A DNA stretch of 64,000 nucleotides from Brevundimonas nasdae (GCF_016654005.1 NZ_JAEPWN010000002.1:406977-470976); one strand, 5' to 3'; counted from the first letter of the stretch, positions 46,543-55,470 are shown. Notes: generated by a model not told the origin, from the letters alone. Made by a program: numbers and translations.

Positions 46543-47249
46543 GCCGGAAGAAGAAGGGCAAGATCATCCTGCGCAAGATCGGGCAGCCCGAGCCGGCAGC
46601 AGCGGCAGCGCCTGAAGTGTCGAACGACCTGATCCGCCAGCGTCGGTCGGAGATCGCCCGCCTACGCGCGCAGGGCGCAGACGTGAACGTGGACAAGCGA
46701 ACGTCGGAGATCCTCGGAGCATGGCGCCGGGATGTCTTCACGATCCTGCGCAATCGCCACGGCAAGCCAACCGACGGCTTCCCCAAGGGCCGGCCTGCCC
46801 TGTCGCAGCGCGCCTATGAGGCGTTCCGGGGGCACGAGACCGACATCCACTTGTCGGAGGGCGCGTCAGGGGGTGACCGTCGGCCCGACTTCATCCGCGC
46901 CACCTGCGAGGGGGCACCTGGCCAGAACGTCACCCAGGAAGCGATCGACGCGGCCGGCCGGGTGAAGAAGACGCTTCAGGGACTGTCGCCGTCCGACGCT
47001 CGCCTGCTCATGGCGCTGATGACGGGAGAGAAGGCCCTGGCCCGAAACTGGCGCCAGACCGTTCAGACCGAGACGGGCGAGACGGCGGACGAGAGCCAGG
47101 CCTCCCGGATCCGCGCCCTGGGCGAGAACCTGATCCACGCGCGGGGCGTCGCCACGGCGAAGGCAGTCCAGCCGGCGAATGACAGGCCGCCGCCCCAGCC
47201 CCATCAGCAGAAGGTGACGTGGTTCAGGGGCCCGGACTTCGGATCGTGA
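46539..47249 (+). CDS. phage hypothetical protein, last gene of the replication operon
   Basis: The 236-aa protein has a basic start (MSRKKKGKIILRKIG) and a central DNA-binding-like stretch. The helical half (LSPSDARLLMALMTGEKALARNW) resembles a DUF6456-like bacterial domain, but this is weak. It overlaps the preceding gene by 4 nt. Confidence 0.65.
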   Translation: MSRKKKGKIILRKIGQPEPAAAAAPEVSNDLIRQRRSEIARLRAQGADVNVDKRTSEILGAWRRDVFTILRNRHGKPTDGFPKGRPALSQRAYEAFRGHETDIHLSEGASGGDRRPDFIRATCEGAPGQNVTQEAIDAAGRVKKTLQGLSPSDARLLMALMTGEKALARNWRQTVQTETGETADESQASRIRALGENLIHARGVATAKAVQPANDRPPPQPHQQKVTWFRGPDFGS

Positions 47250-47320
47250 TCTCGCTCCAAGCGGCGAGACCTTGAACACAAGAACTTTCCGCGCATTTAC
47301 ACCAGACGACTGGAGACAGA

Positions 47321-47503
47321 ATGACCGAGAAGCAAAATCCCGAGTGGATCGCCTATGAGGAGTTGGCGTTAAATCCGGCGATGGAGGTCCAACTGGATGC
47401 CAACGCCAAATCTGGGTCGCCTGAACAATGGCGCCACCGTCCCCGCTTCCACACCGGAGAGACTGTGCCCCAATGGATTTCGGGAAAGCCAGGTAAACCC
47501 TAG
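47321..47503 (+). CDS. small phage protein
   Basis: The 60-aa protein has GGAGAC upstream of its ATG. It is soluble with no recognised motif (WIAYEELALNPAMEVQLDAN). The gap after it (47504-47726) holds a terminator-like hairpin and the tRNA start. Confidence 0.55.
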   Translation: MTEKQNPEWIAYEELALNPAMEVQLDANAKSGSPEQWRHRPRFHTGETVPQWISGKPGKP

Positions 47504-47594
47504 CGCTCGGACTTCGGTCGATAACTTGGGGCTTTTCCGACCGGTCGAAGCAGGGTACATAAATGCAAGGTCGCTTCGCGCGTCCAGAAGATCA

Positions 47595-47622
47595 GGCCCA
47601 CGGGAAACCGGAGGGCCTTTTT
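47595..47622 (+). terminator. terminator-like hairpin before the phage tRNA
   Basis: GGCCC (47595-47599) pairs with GGGCC (47613-47617), followed by five T. The stem is short. Confidence 0.4.
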
Positions 47623-47726
47623 CGTTCCCGCAAGGGACTTGAAGTCTCGCTCCGGCGAGCCGTCCGAGTTGATCGCGGACGTAGGCCTGCCCCGCCTCTC
47701 GCTGATGCGCACCGGGCAGGCCCCTT

Positions 47727-47802
47727 GTCGGAGTAGCTCAGTCGGTAGAGCGCCGGTCTCCAAAACCGGATGTCGCAGGTTCGAATCCTGCCTCCCTCGC
47801 CA
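47727..47802 (+). tRNA. phage tRNA-Trp-like (CCA) with mispaired acceptor stem
   Basis: The 76-nt sequence has intact D, anticodon (CCGGT-CTCCAAA-ACCGG, anticodon CCA) and T arms, discriminator G and an encoded CCA end. The acceptor strands GTCGGAG and CTCCCTC pair at five of seven positions, with U-U at 2-71 and C-C at 3-70. It may be a working but weak tRNA, a decaying phage tRNA, or the 3' part of an old attachment site. Confidence 0.75.
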
Positions 47803-47821
47803 TTCTCACTCGGAGGGCGTC

Positions 47822-47896
47822 ATGGCCAACACCACGGTGATCCAGCGCGCCACCGAGACCATCGTCACCCGAGAGGGCCATGGCGGCTTAGGCTGA
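47822..47896 (+). CDS. 24-aa mini-ORF with strong ribosome site
   Basis: ATG at 47822 is preceded by GGAGG at good spacing and follows the tRNA by 20 bp. The peptide (ATETIVTREGHGGLG end) has no known relatives. It may be a leader peptide or chance. Confidence 0.35.
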   Translation: MANTTVIQRATETIVTREGHGGLG

Positions 47897-47905
47897 TCCC
47901 AGGTC

Positions 47906-48097
47906 ATGACGGCTGAGGTCAGCAGCATCATCGCCGAGGGCCGGTCCCGGAAGATCGAATGCACGATGTGCGCCGGCTTCTGTGATCCGGTGATGATCAC
48001 CAGGCGGACCCAAGGCCGCGACCACTTCGAACACCTCCGCTGCACCAACGACAACACCACCTTCCGGCGGGTTTGGATCGGCGGATATGCCAGATAG
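47906..48097 (+). CDS. small zinc-ribbon-like phage protein
   Basis: The 63-aa protein has Cys residues in IECTMCAGFCDPVMI and a later HLRCTNDN, fitting a small zinc finger. It ends 12 bp before terS. Confidence 0.6.
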   Translation: MTAEVSSIIAEGRSRKIECTMCAGFCDPVMITRRTQGRDHFEHLRCTNDNTTFRRVWIGGYAR

Positions 48098-48109
48098 GCG
48101 GGAGGACAC

Positions 48110-48541
48110 ATGCCTGCCCTCTCAAATCCGAAACATGAGCGGTTCGCCCTAGCTTTGGCCAAAGGGAAGGGCCAGGCCGAGGCCTACGCCGATGCAGGGT
48201 ACAAGCCCAGCGAACCCAACGCCTCCCGCCTGACAAGAAATGACAAGGTGCAGGCCAGGGTCTCGGAGTTGCAGGAACGCGCTGCCGACAAGGCCGTCAT
48301 CACAGTCGCAACGATCACTGAGCGGCTGCTGGCCATCGCCAAGAAGGCTGAAGGCAAGAACGAAGCGCCGATGCTCCAGGTCGCTCGCGCCAGTCTGATG
48401 GATGCGGCCAAACTGAACGGCCTCGTGATCGACAAGGCAGACAACACCAACTCGGCGGTCCTGACCGTCTCCTACGTCACCCGGTCTGATGCCGATGCTC
48501 CGGTGCCCGCTAGCCCGGAGGACTACGAGACGGCCGAGTGA
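48110..48541 (+). CDS. terS: terminase small subunit
   Basis: The 143-aa protein belongs to the Terminase_2 family: NPKHERFALALAKGKGQAEAYADAGYKP is the HTH that recognises the packaging site. A central oligomerisation helix follows, and the variable tail would contact the large subunit. GGGAGG precedes the ATG. Confidence 0.9.
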   Translation: MPALSNPKHERFALALAKGKGQAEAYADAGYKPSEPNASRLTRNDKVQARVSELQERAADKAVITVATITERLLAIAKKAEGKNEAPMLQVARASLMDAAKLNGLVIDKADNTNSAVLTVSYVTRSDADAPVPASPEDYETAE

Positions 48542-49776
48542 TCTACGAACCGATCCCGGCTTTCCGGTTCCTGACCGCGAAGCCCCTCGGCTCATATCGC
48601 TTCCGCGCTGCCCACGGCGGGCGGGGCTCGGCGAAGTCCTGGTCGGTCGTGGATGCCGCGATCTTCCACACAGTCACGACCGTTCGGCTTCGCGTCGTCT
48701 TCCTGCGGGAGGTGATGGCGAACCTGAAGGAGTCGTCTCTGGAGCTGGTCCGCACCCGGCTCCAGCACTACGGCCTGCTCGGCACCTACTTCCGCGAGGT
48801 GGACGGCACGTTCATCGGCCTCGGCGGTCAGAAGATCATGTTCATCGGCCTCTGGAAGGGCGGCAAGCCCGAGGGCATCAAGTCGCTGGAGGGCGCCGGC
48901 CTCACGATCCTGGAGGAAGCGCAGGAGGTGAAGCAGGCGTCGCTGGACGTGCTAATCCCCACCGTGCTCCGCACGATCATTTCCGAGCTGTGGGCGATCT
49001 GGAACCCGCGCCTGGCGACCGACCCTATCGACGTCTTCTTCCGGGGTCCGGTGAAGCCGAAGCGCGCCATCGTCCGCAAGATCAACTTCGACCAGAACCC
49101 GTTCTTCCCCGAAGCTCTGCGCGAGCTGATGGAGTTGGACTTCCTTAAGGACAAACTCCGGGCTGCCTGGATCTGGCTCGGCGCGTACATGCCGTCGGTT
49201 CAAGGCGCGATCTGGAACCGCGAGGCGCTGGATGAGGCGTGGCGCGAGGGCCGGAACGCATCTGAGGGCGATTGGGGCCGCGTCGTCGTTGGCGTTGACC
49301 CGTCTGGCGGCGGTGATGACGTCGGTATCGTGGTCGCGGCTGAATACGGCGACGGAGCCATCATTCTGGAAGACGGCACCTGCCCCGCCACCTCCCCTAT
49401 GGCCTGGGCCACGGCCGTCGCCAAGTGCGTCGATCGCTGGAAAGCCGACTGCGTGGTCGCTGAGAAGAACTTCGGCGGCGACATGGTCGAGAGCACGCTC
49501 CGCGCCGGCGGCGTCAAAGCCCGCGTCGTCATGGTGTCCGCCAGCCGGGGCAAGCAGGTCCGCGCCGAGCCTGTCGCCGCCCTCTACGACCAGAAGCGGA
49601 TCAGGCACCGCGAGCAGTTTCCGCTGATGGAGGCCGAGATGCTGATGACCACTCCGGCCGGCTACCAGGGCGATTTCTCGCCGAACCGCATGGATGCGCT
49701 GGTGTGGGCTATCCACAGTCTCAAGATCGAGGCGCAATCGACCGTCGCCATGTTCCTGAAGAGCCGGCACCGCTGA
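48538..49776 (+). CDS. terL: terminase large subunit, PBSX/Terminase_3 type
   Basis: The 412-aa packaging motor starts at GTG 48538. Walker A-type RAAHGGRGSAKSWS; Walker B with catalytic Glu in LTILEEAQE; the coupling motif lies further on (AIWNPRL). The nuclease domain has VVGVDPSGGGDD and MDALVWAIH. It translocates DNA into the prohead and cuts concatemers. It overlaps terS by 4 nt (GTGA) and portal by one base. Confidence 0.95.
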   Translation: MIYEPIPAFRFLTAKPLGSYRFRAAHGGRGSAKSWSVVDAAIFHTVTTVRLRVVFLREVMANLKESSLELVRTRLQHYGLLGTYFREVDGTFIGLGGQKIMFIGLWKGGKPEGIKSLEGAGLTILEEAQEVKQASLDVLIPTVLRTIISELWAIWNPRLATDPIDVFFRGPVKPKRAIVRKINFDQNPFFPEALRELMELDFLKDKLRAAWIWLGAYMPSVQGAIWNREALDEAWREGRNASEGDWGRVVVGVDPSGGGDDVGIVVAAEYGDGAIILEDGTCPATSPMAWATAVAKCVDRWKADCVVAEKNFGGDMVESTLRAGGVKARVVMVSASRGKQVRAEPVAALYDQKRIRHREQFPLMEAEMLMTTPAGYQGDFSPNRMDALVWAIHSLKIEAQSTVAMFLKSRHR

Positions 49777-51155
49777 TGAGCGCGCGTCAGCTTCTGGTCA
49801 ACGTCGCGACACGATCGCTGCAGGCCATGTTCCCCGGCTATTTCGGGGCCGCGAAGCACAACCATACCGCCGACTTCGGCTATCCCGCGCTCGTGGACTT
49901 CAACACGGCCTATGAAGCCTACACCCGCAACGGCCTCGCCAATGCCGGGGTGGACAAGACGGTCGAGAAGACCTGGCAGGACATGCCGTACCTGCAGGAG
50001 TTCCAGCGCGACGGGACCAAGGGCGGCAATCAGAAAGAGACCAAGGTCGAGGCGGATATCCGGCAGCGTTTCGCCGACTTGCGGCTATGGCAGCACATGG
50101 CCGAGGCGGATCGCCGGGGCATGGTCGGGCGGTACTCCGTGCTGATCCTGCGCTTCGCCGACAGCAAGCAACTTCGGGAGCCTGTTGATCGCGTCAACGG
50201 CGGCCTGGCTGGATTGGTCGAGGTGATCCCGGCATGGGAAGGCCAGATCAAGCCGTCGGCCTGGGACACGGACCAGACCTCGGAAGGCTATGGCCAGCCG
50301 ACGATGTATCAGTTCAACGAGGCCGCTGTCGGCGAGACCGCGCAGCCCCGCAACTTCGACATCCACCCCGACCGGGTCATCGTCTGGTCGCGGGACGGCA
50401 CGCTGAACGGCCGCTCGGCGCTGGAGCCGGGCTACAACGACCTCCTGTCCCTGTCGAAGATCATCGGTGCCGGCGGCGAGGGCTTCTACAAGAACGCCAA
50501 GTCTGGCCTCTCCATCGAGATCGACAAGGACGCGAAGCTGGAGAGCATGGCGGCGGCCATGGGCGTCCAGACCACTGATGTGGTCGATAAGATCGATGAG
50601 CAGGTCGAGAGCTTCAATCGGGGCTTCGACAAGTCCCTGATGACCCAGGGCATGAAGGTCACCCCCATTCAGGTGTCCCTGCCCTCGCCCGAGCATTTCT
50701 TCGCCGTCGCTGCGCAGTCGTTCGCCGCCTCGATGAAGATCCCGATGAAGATCCTCGTCGGTTCGCAGACCGGCGAGCGCGCCAGCACTGAGGACGCGGA
50801 GGAATGGTCGCGGACCTGCATGGGGCGCCGCACCAATCAGGTGATCCCGGCCATCATGACGTTCGTCGGACGCCTTGAGCAGGTCGGCATCCTGCCCGCC
50901 AGGGACTGGTTCCTCAGCTGGTCCGACCTGACCGACGCGTCCCTCTCCGACAAGGTCGCCCTCGCCGACAAGATGGCCGACGTGAACGTGAAGATGAAGG
51001 ACACGGGCGAGTTCGTCTTCACCATCGACGACATGCGCGGCGTGGCTGACCGCGAACCCCTCAGCGAGGCGGACAAGTACCGCGACGAGGGCGATGACGA
51101 CGAAGAGCAGGACGCCCTAGGCCTGCCCGAGATCGAAGACGAGCCGGCTGCATGA
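49776..51155 (+). CDS. portal protein, DUF1073 family
   Basis: The gene encodes 459 aa from ATG 49776 (TGATG with terL). The family is recognised by NTAYEAYTRNGLANAGVDKTVEKTW, the DRVIVWSRDGTLNGRS block and FAASMKIPMKILVGSQTGERASTEDAEEW. The C-terminal tail is acidic. The dodecameric portal forms the DNA entry channel of the head. Confidence 0.93.
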   Translation: MSARQLLVNVATRSLQAMFPGYFGAAKHNHTADFGYPALVDFNTAYEAYTRNGLANAGVDKTVEKTWQDMPYLQEFQRDGTKGGNQKETKVEADIRQRFADLRLWQHMAEADRRGMVGRYSVLILRFADSKQLREPVDRVNGGLAGLVEVIPAWEGQIKPSAWDTDQTSEGYGQPTMYQFNEAAVGETAQPRNFDIHPDRVIVWSRDGTLNGRSALEPGYNDLLSLSKIIGAGGEGFYKNAKSGLSIEIDKDAKLESMAAAMGVQTTDVVDKIDEQVESFNRGFDKSLMTQGMKVTPIQVSLPSPEHFFAVAAQSFAASMKIPMKILVGSQTGERASTEDAEEWSRTCMGRRTNQVIPAIMTFVGRLEQVGILPARDWFLSWSDLTDASLSDKVALADKMADVNVKMKDTGEFVFTIDDMRGVADREPLSEADKYRDEGDDDEEQDALGLPEIEDEPAA

Positions 51156-51586
51156 CGACCATCGCATTCCGCGACGGCATCCTTGCCGCCGACACACTGA
51201 TCACTGCCGGCAACATTCGATGCGGCACCGAGACCAAGATCAAGGCACGCGGGCCGCTTCTCTATGGATCATGTGGTTCGTGCGGGCTCACCGATAAGGT
51301 CGAGGCCTGGATAAGGGCCGGAATGATCGGCGACCGACCGCCCTTGAAGGCTGGTGAGGCAACCGGCTCGGTCTTCGTCTTCATGCCCGATGACAAGATT
51401 GTCTGGATGCATGAGGACGGCGACACGGTTCTGAAGGCTCCCTACTGGGCGGCCGGAAGCGGCGAGAAGTTCGCCCTCGGCGCCATGGCGCACGGCGCTA
51501 GCGCTGAAGACGCGGTTAAGGCCGCAATCGTCCACGACACTGGCAGCGGCGGTTCAGTGACCGTGCTGCGCCGACAAACCGCCTGA
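51152..51586 (+). CDS. HslV/proteasome-like Ntn hydrolase encoded in the head module
   Basis: The 144-aa protein starts MTTIAFRDGILAADTLIT; removal of Met exposes Thr2, as in HslV and proteasome beta subunits, with LAADT containing the conserved Asp. It is shorter than HslV (about 175). The C-terminal GSGGSVTVLRR resembles the end of phage Ntn proteins. It lies between portal and the protease-scaffold gene, so a role in head maturation is possible, but no test is available here. Confidence 0.8.
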   Translation: MTTIAFRDGILAADTLITAGNIRCGTETKIKARGPLLYGSCGSCGLTDKVEAWIRAGMIGDRPPLKAGEATGSVFVFMPDDKIVWMHEDGDTVLKAPYWAAGSGEKFALGAMAHGASAEDAVKAAIVHDTGSGGSVTVLRRQTA

Positions 51587-51612
51587 CCCATCCACAATCT
51601 AAGGAGGCCCGC

Positions 51613-52797
51613 GTGCACAAGCCCGCAGCGCCGACGCGCGCCTTCCTGGTCAACAAAGGCCTCACGGCTGGCGATCAGGTCCGCGTCAACATCCGCACCC
51701 TGGCCAACTCGGCGGCGATCAAGCGCGAGAAGCGCAACGGCCGGGACGTGATCATCGTCCCCTCGGCGACCCTGCCCGACGACGTCGTCATGAACGACAT
51801 CCTTTATCCGGCCGCTGAGATCGCCAAGTCGTTCAAGACGCTGGAGCGCACGCCCGCCCCGTTGGGCCACCCGGCCATCAACGGCAAGTTCCTGTCGGCC
51901 CGCGACCCCGAGGGCATCAACGGTCACTACATCGGCGCCTGGAACGAGAACGTGCGCCAAGAGGGCGGCCGGGTCCTGCTGGACAAGGTGATCGACATCG
52001 AGTTCGCCAACCAGTCCGCCGGCGGCAAGCGCGTCCTAGCGGCCATCGATGCCGGCGACGCCGTCCACACCTCGACCGGCCTATTGGCCATCATGGACGC
52101 CGCCAACGGCGACGTTCCCTACAAGTTCACCGCTCGCGACATCGAGTTCGACCACGACGCCATCCTTCTGGACGAAGACGGCGCCGCCACCCCCGAACAG
52201 GGCGTCGGCATGATGGTCAACTCGGCGGGCCAAGAGATCCAGGTCGTCAACTCGGTCATCGAAGATGATGCCGATCGCGAACTCGGATGGGCCTTCGACC
52301 AGGCTCTACGTGCCGTCGAGAAGCGTCAACGAGCGTCGCTCTTCGACAAATTCAAGTCCGTGATCGAGGCCACTTTCGGCACCGAGCGGGAACCCTCCAA
52401 CAATCAGAAGGACGACGAGATGGACAAGGTCCAATTCGACGAGCTTTCCGCGAAGGTGAACGCCATCACGGATGCTCTCAAGCCCGAGGCCCTGGATGCC
52501 CGCCTCGGCACGATCATCGACGCCAAGATCAAGCCGATCACGGATCAGATGATCGCCAACGCCGCAGACCAGAAGGCCAAAGACGAAGCCGAGCACACCG
52601 ATCTGGTGGGTAAGGTAGTCAAGGCCAACCTGCTGGACGAAGAGACGGCGAAAGAGCTGACGCTCAACGCCCTGCGCAAGCTGGCCCCCAAGGCCGAGCC
52701 CGGCAAGGCTGCCCCGATCGCCAACAGCGGTTTCCGCCCGTCTGGCGACACCAAGCCCAGCTTCAAGCTGCCGGCCGCCGACAAGAAGGAGGGCTGA
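51613..52797 (+). CDS. prohead protease-scaffold fusion (DUF2213)
   Basis: The 394-aa protein starts at GTG 51613. The DUF2213 protease-like domain (residues about 30-200; TLERTPAPLGHPAINGKFLSA, GGRVLLDKVIDIEF) is followed by a basic linker and a coiled-coil scaffold (from about 265; KVQFDELSAKVNAITDAL). An internal ATG at 52420 has GAAGGA upstream and could start a separate scaffold protein, as with lambda C and Nu3. It ends 3 bp before the decoration gene. Confidence 0.88.
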   Translation: MHKPAAPTRAFLVNKGLTAGDQVRVNIRTLANSAAIKREKRNGRDVIIVPSATLPDDVVMNDILYPAAEIAKSFKTLERTPAPLGHPAINGKFLSARDPEGINGHYIGAWNENVRQEGGRVLLDKVIDIEFANQSAGGKRVLAAIDAGDAVHTSTGLLAIMDAANGDVPYKFTARDIEFDHDAILLDEDGAATPEQGVGMMVNSAGQEIQVVNSVIEDDADRELGWAFDQALRAVEKRQRASLFDKFKSVIEATFGTEREPSNNQKDDEMDKVQFDELSAKVNAITDALKPEALDARLGTIIDAKIKPITDQMIANAADQKAKDEAEHTDLVGKVVKANLLDEETAKELTLNALRKLAPKAEPGKAAPIANSGFRPSGDTKPSFKLPAADKKEG

Positions 52798-52800
52798 TCC

Positions 52801-53259
52801 ATGCCCCGCTTCAACAAGATCTATGCGGGTCCGGTGACGCAGGTCACCCCGCAGGTTCGTGAGGCTCCGGCCGCCACGGCCATCACGCCAGGCCAGCTGA
52901 TCGTCCTGTCGTCCGGCGAGTTCACGCCCGCCGGCGCCACGACCGTCGGGAAGGTCTGGATCGCCCAGGACAACTACCTGGCCCAGAAGGGCGTCGACGA
53001 TGCCTATGCGGCGGATGACGTCTGCATCGGCATGGAACTGCTGGATGAGCAGTTCTTCAACGCCCGCGTCGCTACCGGCGTCAACATCGCGGCGGTCGGC
53101 ACTCCGCTGACCCCCGCCGCCAGCGGCACGCTTGCCATCGCCTCCACCAGTGACCTCGTCGTCGCCTACTCGGAGGAGATCTACAACAACACGTCCGGCT
53201 CGACCCAGCTGGTCCGCGTTCGCGCGGCCACGAACGGTCACCTGACGGCTGCGGCCTAA
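52801..53259 (+). CDS. head decoration-type structural protein
   Basis: The 152-aa beta-rich protein (ATAITPGQLIVLSSGEFTPAG, ASGTLAIASTSDLVVAYSEE) sits between scaffold and capsid, where phages encode decoration proteins. It has no signal peptide. Function follows from position and fold only. Confidence 0.75.
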   Translation: MPRFNKIYAGPVTQVTPQVREAPAATAITPGQLIVLSSGEFTPAGATTVGKVWIAQDNYLAQKGVDDAYAADDVCIGMELLDEQFFNARVATGVNIAAVGTPLTPAASGTLAIASTSDLVVAYSEEIYNNTSGSTQLVRVRAATNGHLTAAA

Positions 53260-53271
53260 GGAGGGCTGACG

Positions 53272-54335
53272 ATGCGCTACTTCGACGAACAGCTCGTCGC
53301 CAACTCCCGTCCTCACCAGCAATGGTGGGGCGAGGTCAGCATGGCCCGCGAGCACTTCCACCGCACCGAGGACGCCCACGCCGAACTCTACGGCAACGTC
53401 TCCGGCACGGCCCTGAATGCCTCCATCCTGCCGCGCGACGCCTGGCTCGAAATGGACACCATCACCCGCCGTGTCATGCGCGACGACGGCGGCGAGGTGT
53501 TCATGGCCGACCTGATGCCGCTGGCCAAGGCGGTGAACATCGGCAAGCTGGTTCACATGACCCGCGTGGCCTCGGACTCCAACAACCCGGTCATCCGGTC
53601 GCTGTCGGGTCAGGTGCCGGTGCCGATGGACAAGGTCGTCTACGACTACCGCGGCGTCCCCGTTCCGATCTTCGCCGACGCCTATGGGCGCGAATGGCGC
53701 GAATGGAACACCCTGCAGTCGGAGAACTTCGACGCACTTGCCGACGATCAGGAAGCCTCGCTGGACAAGCTCCGTCGCAACATGGCCGACTACGTCCTCG
53801 ACGGTGACGCCAACATCACCTTCCAGGGCTACGGCGCCCGGGGCATCCGCACCTCCACCTACTCCAAGGTCATCAACCTGGGCTCGGCCGGCGGCGGCGC
53901 CAACATCGACCTGACCTCGCCGTCCACCACCACGGACGCGATCATCTCGTTCTTCAACAACACGTTCGGCGCCATGCTGGACGCGAACCTGATCAGCGAG
54001 CGGGTCAACGTCTACGTCTCGCCGGAGATCGCCCGCAACCTCGACCGGGACCTGTCCACGTCGAGCGGCTTCAAGGGCGGCTCTCTGTGGGAGCACCTGG
54101 AGAAGAACCGCCGCATCAACAAGATCGCGGTGACCTTCAAGCTGACGGGAAACGCCTTCTTCGGCTTCGTGCCCCGTGCGCAGGCGATCTGGGCATGGCC
54201 GTCAACACCACGGCGATGGCCCGTCCGAATCCGACCGATAACTACCAATTCCTCAATATGGGGGCGATGGGTCTGGAAATCGGCGCGGACTACAACGGCA
54301 AGGCCGGCGTCTTCTACACGACCGACCTCGACTAA
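53272..54335 (+). pseudogene. major capsid protein, frameshifted near the C-terminus
   Basis: The first 307 codons (53272-54192) encode a major capsid of the WPxxxxN/DUF6260 type: YFDEQLVANSRPHQ start, EVFMADLMPLAKAVNIGKLVH, ISERVNVYVSPEIARNL, FFGFVPRAQAIW. The expected ending, GMAVNTTAMARPN through GVFYTTDLD, is present but in the -1 frame and ends at TAA 54335. The junction reads ATCTGGGCATGG; four G instead of three would restore a 354-aa protein. As read, the first frame runs on to 54702 through unrelated codons. Mutation, sequencing error or recoding are all possible. Confidence 0.85.
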
Positions 54336-54342
54336 CCCGGCT

Positions 54343-54366
54343 GGGCCTCGGCTTCGGTCGGGGCCC
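54343..54366 (+). terminator. UUCG-tetraloop hairpin after the capsid gene
   Basis: GGGCCTCGGC, TTCG loop, GTCGGGGCCC pair over 10 bp with two G-U pairs, followed by TTCCTAT. It probably attenuates transcription after the highly expressed capsid gene. Confidence 0.7.
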
Positions 54367-54392
54367 TTCCTATCAAACGGAAGGAGCGCACC

Positions 54393-54749
54393 ATGCGCGT
54401 CAAAATCACCAAGCCCGGGATCTACACCTCCGAGGGCAAGGAAATCGAGGTCGGCACCGAACTCGACGTCAAGAACGAGCCGACCGTCTGGGCCGGCCGC
54501 TACGAAGTCCTGTCGGGCGACGGCAAGGGCAAGACCGCCGTCACCAACCCCAAGGACGGGGCCCTACCCGGCGACGAAGCGCCGGCCGGCCCCTTCACCG
54601 TCACCGACGGCGGAAACGGCTGGTGGAGCATTCTCGACGCCAAGGGCGAGAAGGTCGGCAAGGGCCTGCGTGAAGACGACGCCAAGGCGTTCTCCGAACT
54701 GAGCCCCTCGGATCAGGCGGAGTTTGCGGCGGAACACGCCAAGAGTTAG
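54393..54749 (+). CDS. phage structural protein, probable head fiber/connector type
   Basis: The 118-aa protein has AAGGAG upstream of its ATG. The N-terminal half is a small beta domain (MRVKITKPGIYTSEGKEIEV); the C-terminal half (GGNGWWSILDAKGEKVGKGLREDDA) repeats a motif common in capsid-associated small proteins. Exact role is unknown. Confidence 0.65.
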   Translation: MRVKITKPGIYTSEGKEIEVGTELDVKNEPTVWAGRYEVLSGDGKGKTAVTNPKDGALPGDEAPAGPFTVTDGGNGWWSILDAKGEKVGKGLREDDAKAFSELSPSDQAEFAAEHAKS

Positions 54750-55441
54750 GCCAGTCGTTTCCAGCGGCGGCGGGCGACAATGTCTCTCGCCGTCTGTCTG
54801 GAGACGCCAAACGCCTCGCCTAACTCTACCGCTGAATATCGGGAGCCTAAACGACGCATCAGGCGAACGTCTGCCTCAGTTAGTTTCGCGTTGGGAGCAG
54901 CCTCGCCCCAAACGATCGTTCCATGGACCTCCTGATCGCCAACGTTTTCGAGCGGCGTCGCCCATCGCAGATGCAGGGGATTGACGCAGGCTTCATGCCC
55001 TTTGCCGCAGGAATGAGCTGCTTCGTGGTCGAGGGATGGGGGCGGCCCGTTCGCCAAGATACACATCGCGCGACTGGCAGTCGTTGACCTGATGCAGCCA
55101 TATCCGTTGTTCAGCCGAGCGAACGGCCAGATCAAGCAATCACCGCCTTGGTGCGCGACGTGCTCTTCAAGCCAGTCGCGTGCGGGAGACGGCACGGTTT
55201 CAACAACTGCTGCGTCGCCATGCCGGAGCAAGCGCTTGTGATGCTTCTCGCAAAGGCCTTTGGCGCTTCGCACGGCATCGCATCCCTCGACCGAGCACGT
55301 CTCGGCCATGAGGTGGCGCATCTCGCCTCCGCCAGTCGGGTCTCCATACTTTCGACGGCGGAGGTAGTGGGGATTGCATAGCCCACCGGCCAGATGCGGC
55401 TTGCCGCAATCGGGGACTGAACATAGACGGACGATAGCCAT
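54746..55441 (-). CDS. HNH homing endonuclease inserted antisense in the head module
   Basis: The 231-aa protein has two N-terminal zinc-finger-like repeats (CSVPDCGKPHLAGGLCNPHY, CSVEGCDAVRSAKGLCEKHH). An HNH core follows (DHEAAHSCGKGHEACVNPLHLRWAT), then a C-terminal HTH (SAVELGEAFGVSRQTARDIV). It is opposite to all structural genes and overlaps the preceding gene by 4 nt. These are signs of a selfish homing gene. Confidence 0.9.
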   Translation of the reverse strand: MAIVRLCSVPDCGKPHLAGGLCNPHYLRRRKYGDPTGGGEMRHLMAETCSVEGCDAVRSAKGLCEKHHKRLLRHGDAAVVETVPSPARDWLEEHVAHQGGDCLIWPFARLNNGYGCIRSTTASRAMCILANGPPPSLDHEAAHSCGKGHEACVNPLHLRWATPLENVGDQEVHGTIVWGEAAPNAKLTEADVRLMRRLGSRYSAVELGEAFGVSRQTARDIVARRRWKRLA

Positions 55442-55470
55442 TTCGACCTCTCAACAGGTTGGCTTGGTTA

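Noticed and set aside
54336..54702. Continuation of the capsid frame as a 476-aa protein
   Set aside because: The codons past 54190 give low-complexity Arg/Ser/Pro sequence and overlap a well-supported gene at 54393 in another frame, while the true capsid ending sits in the -1 frame.
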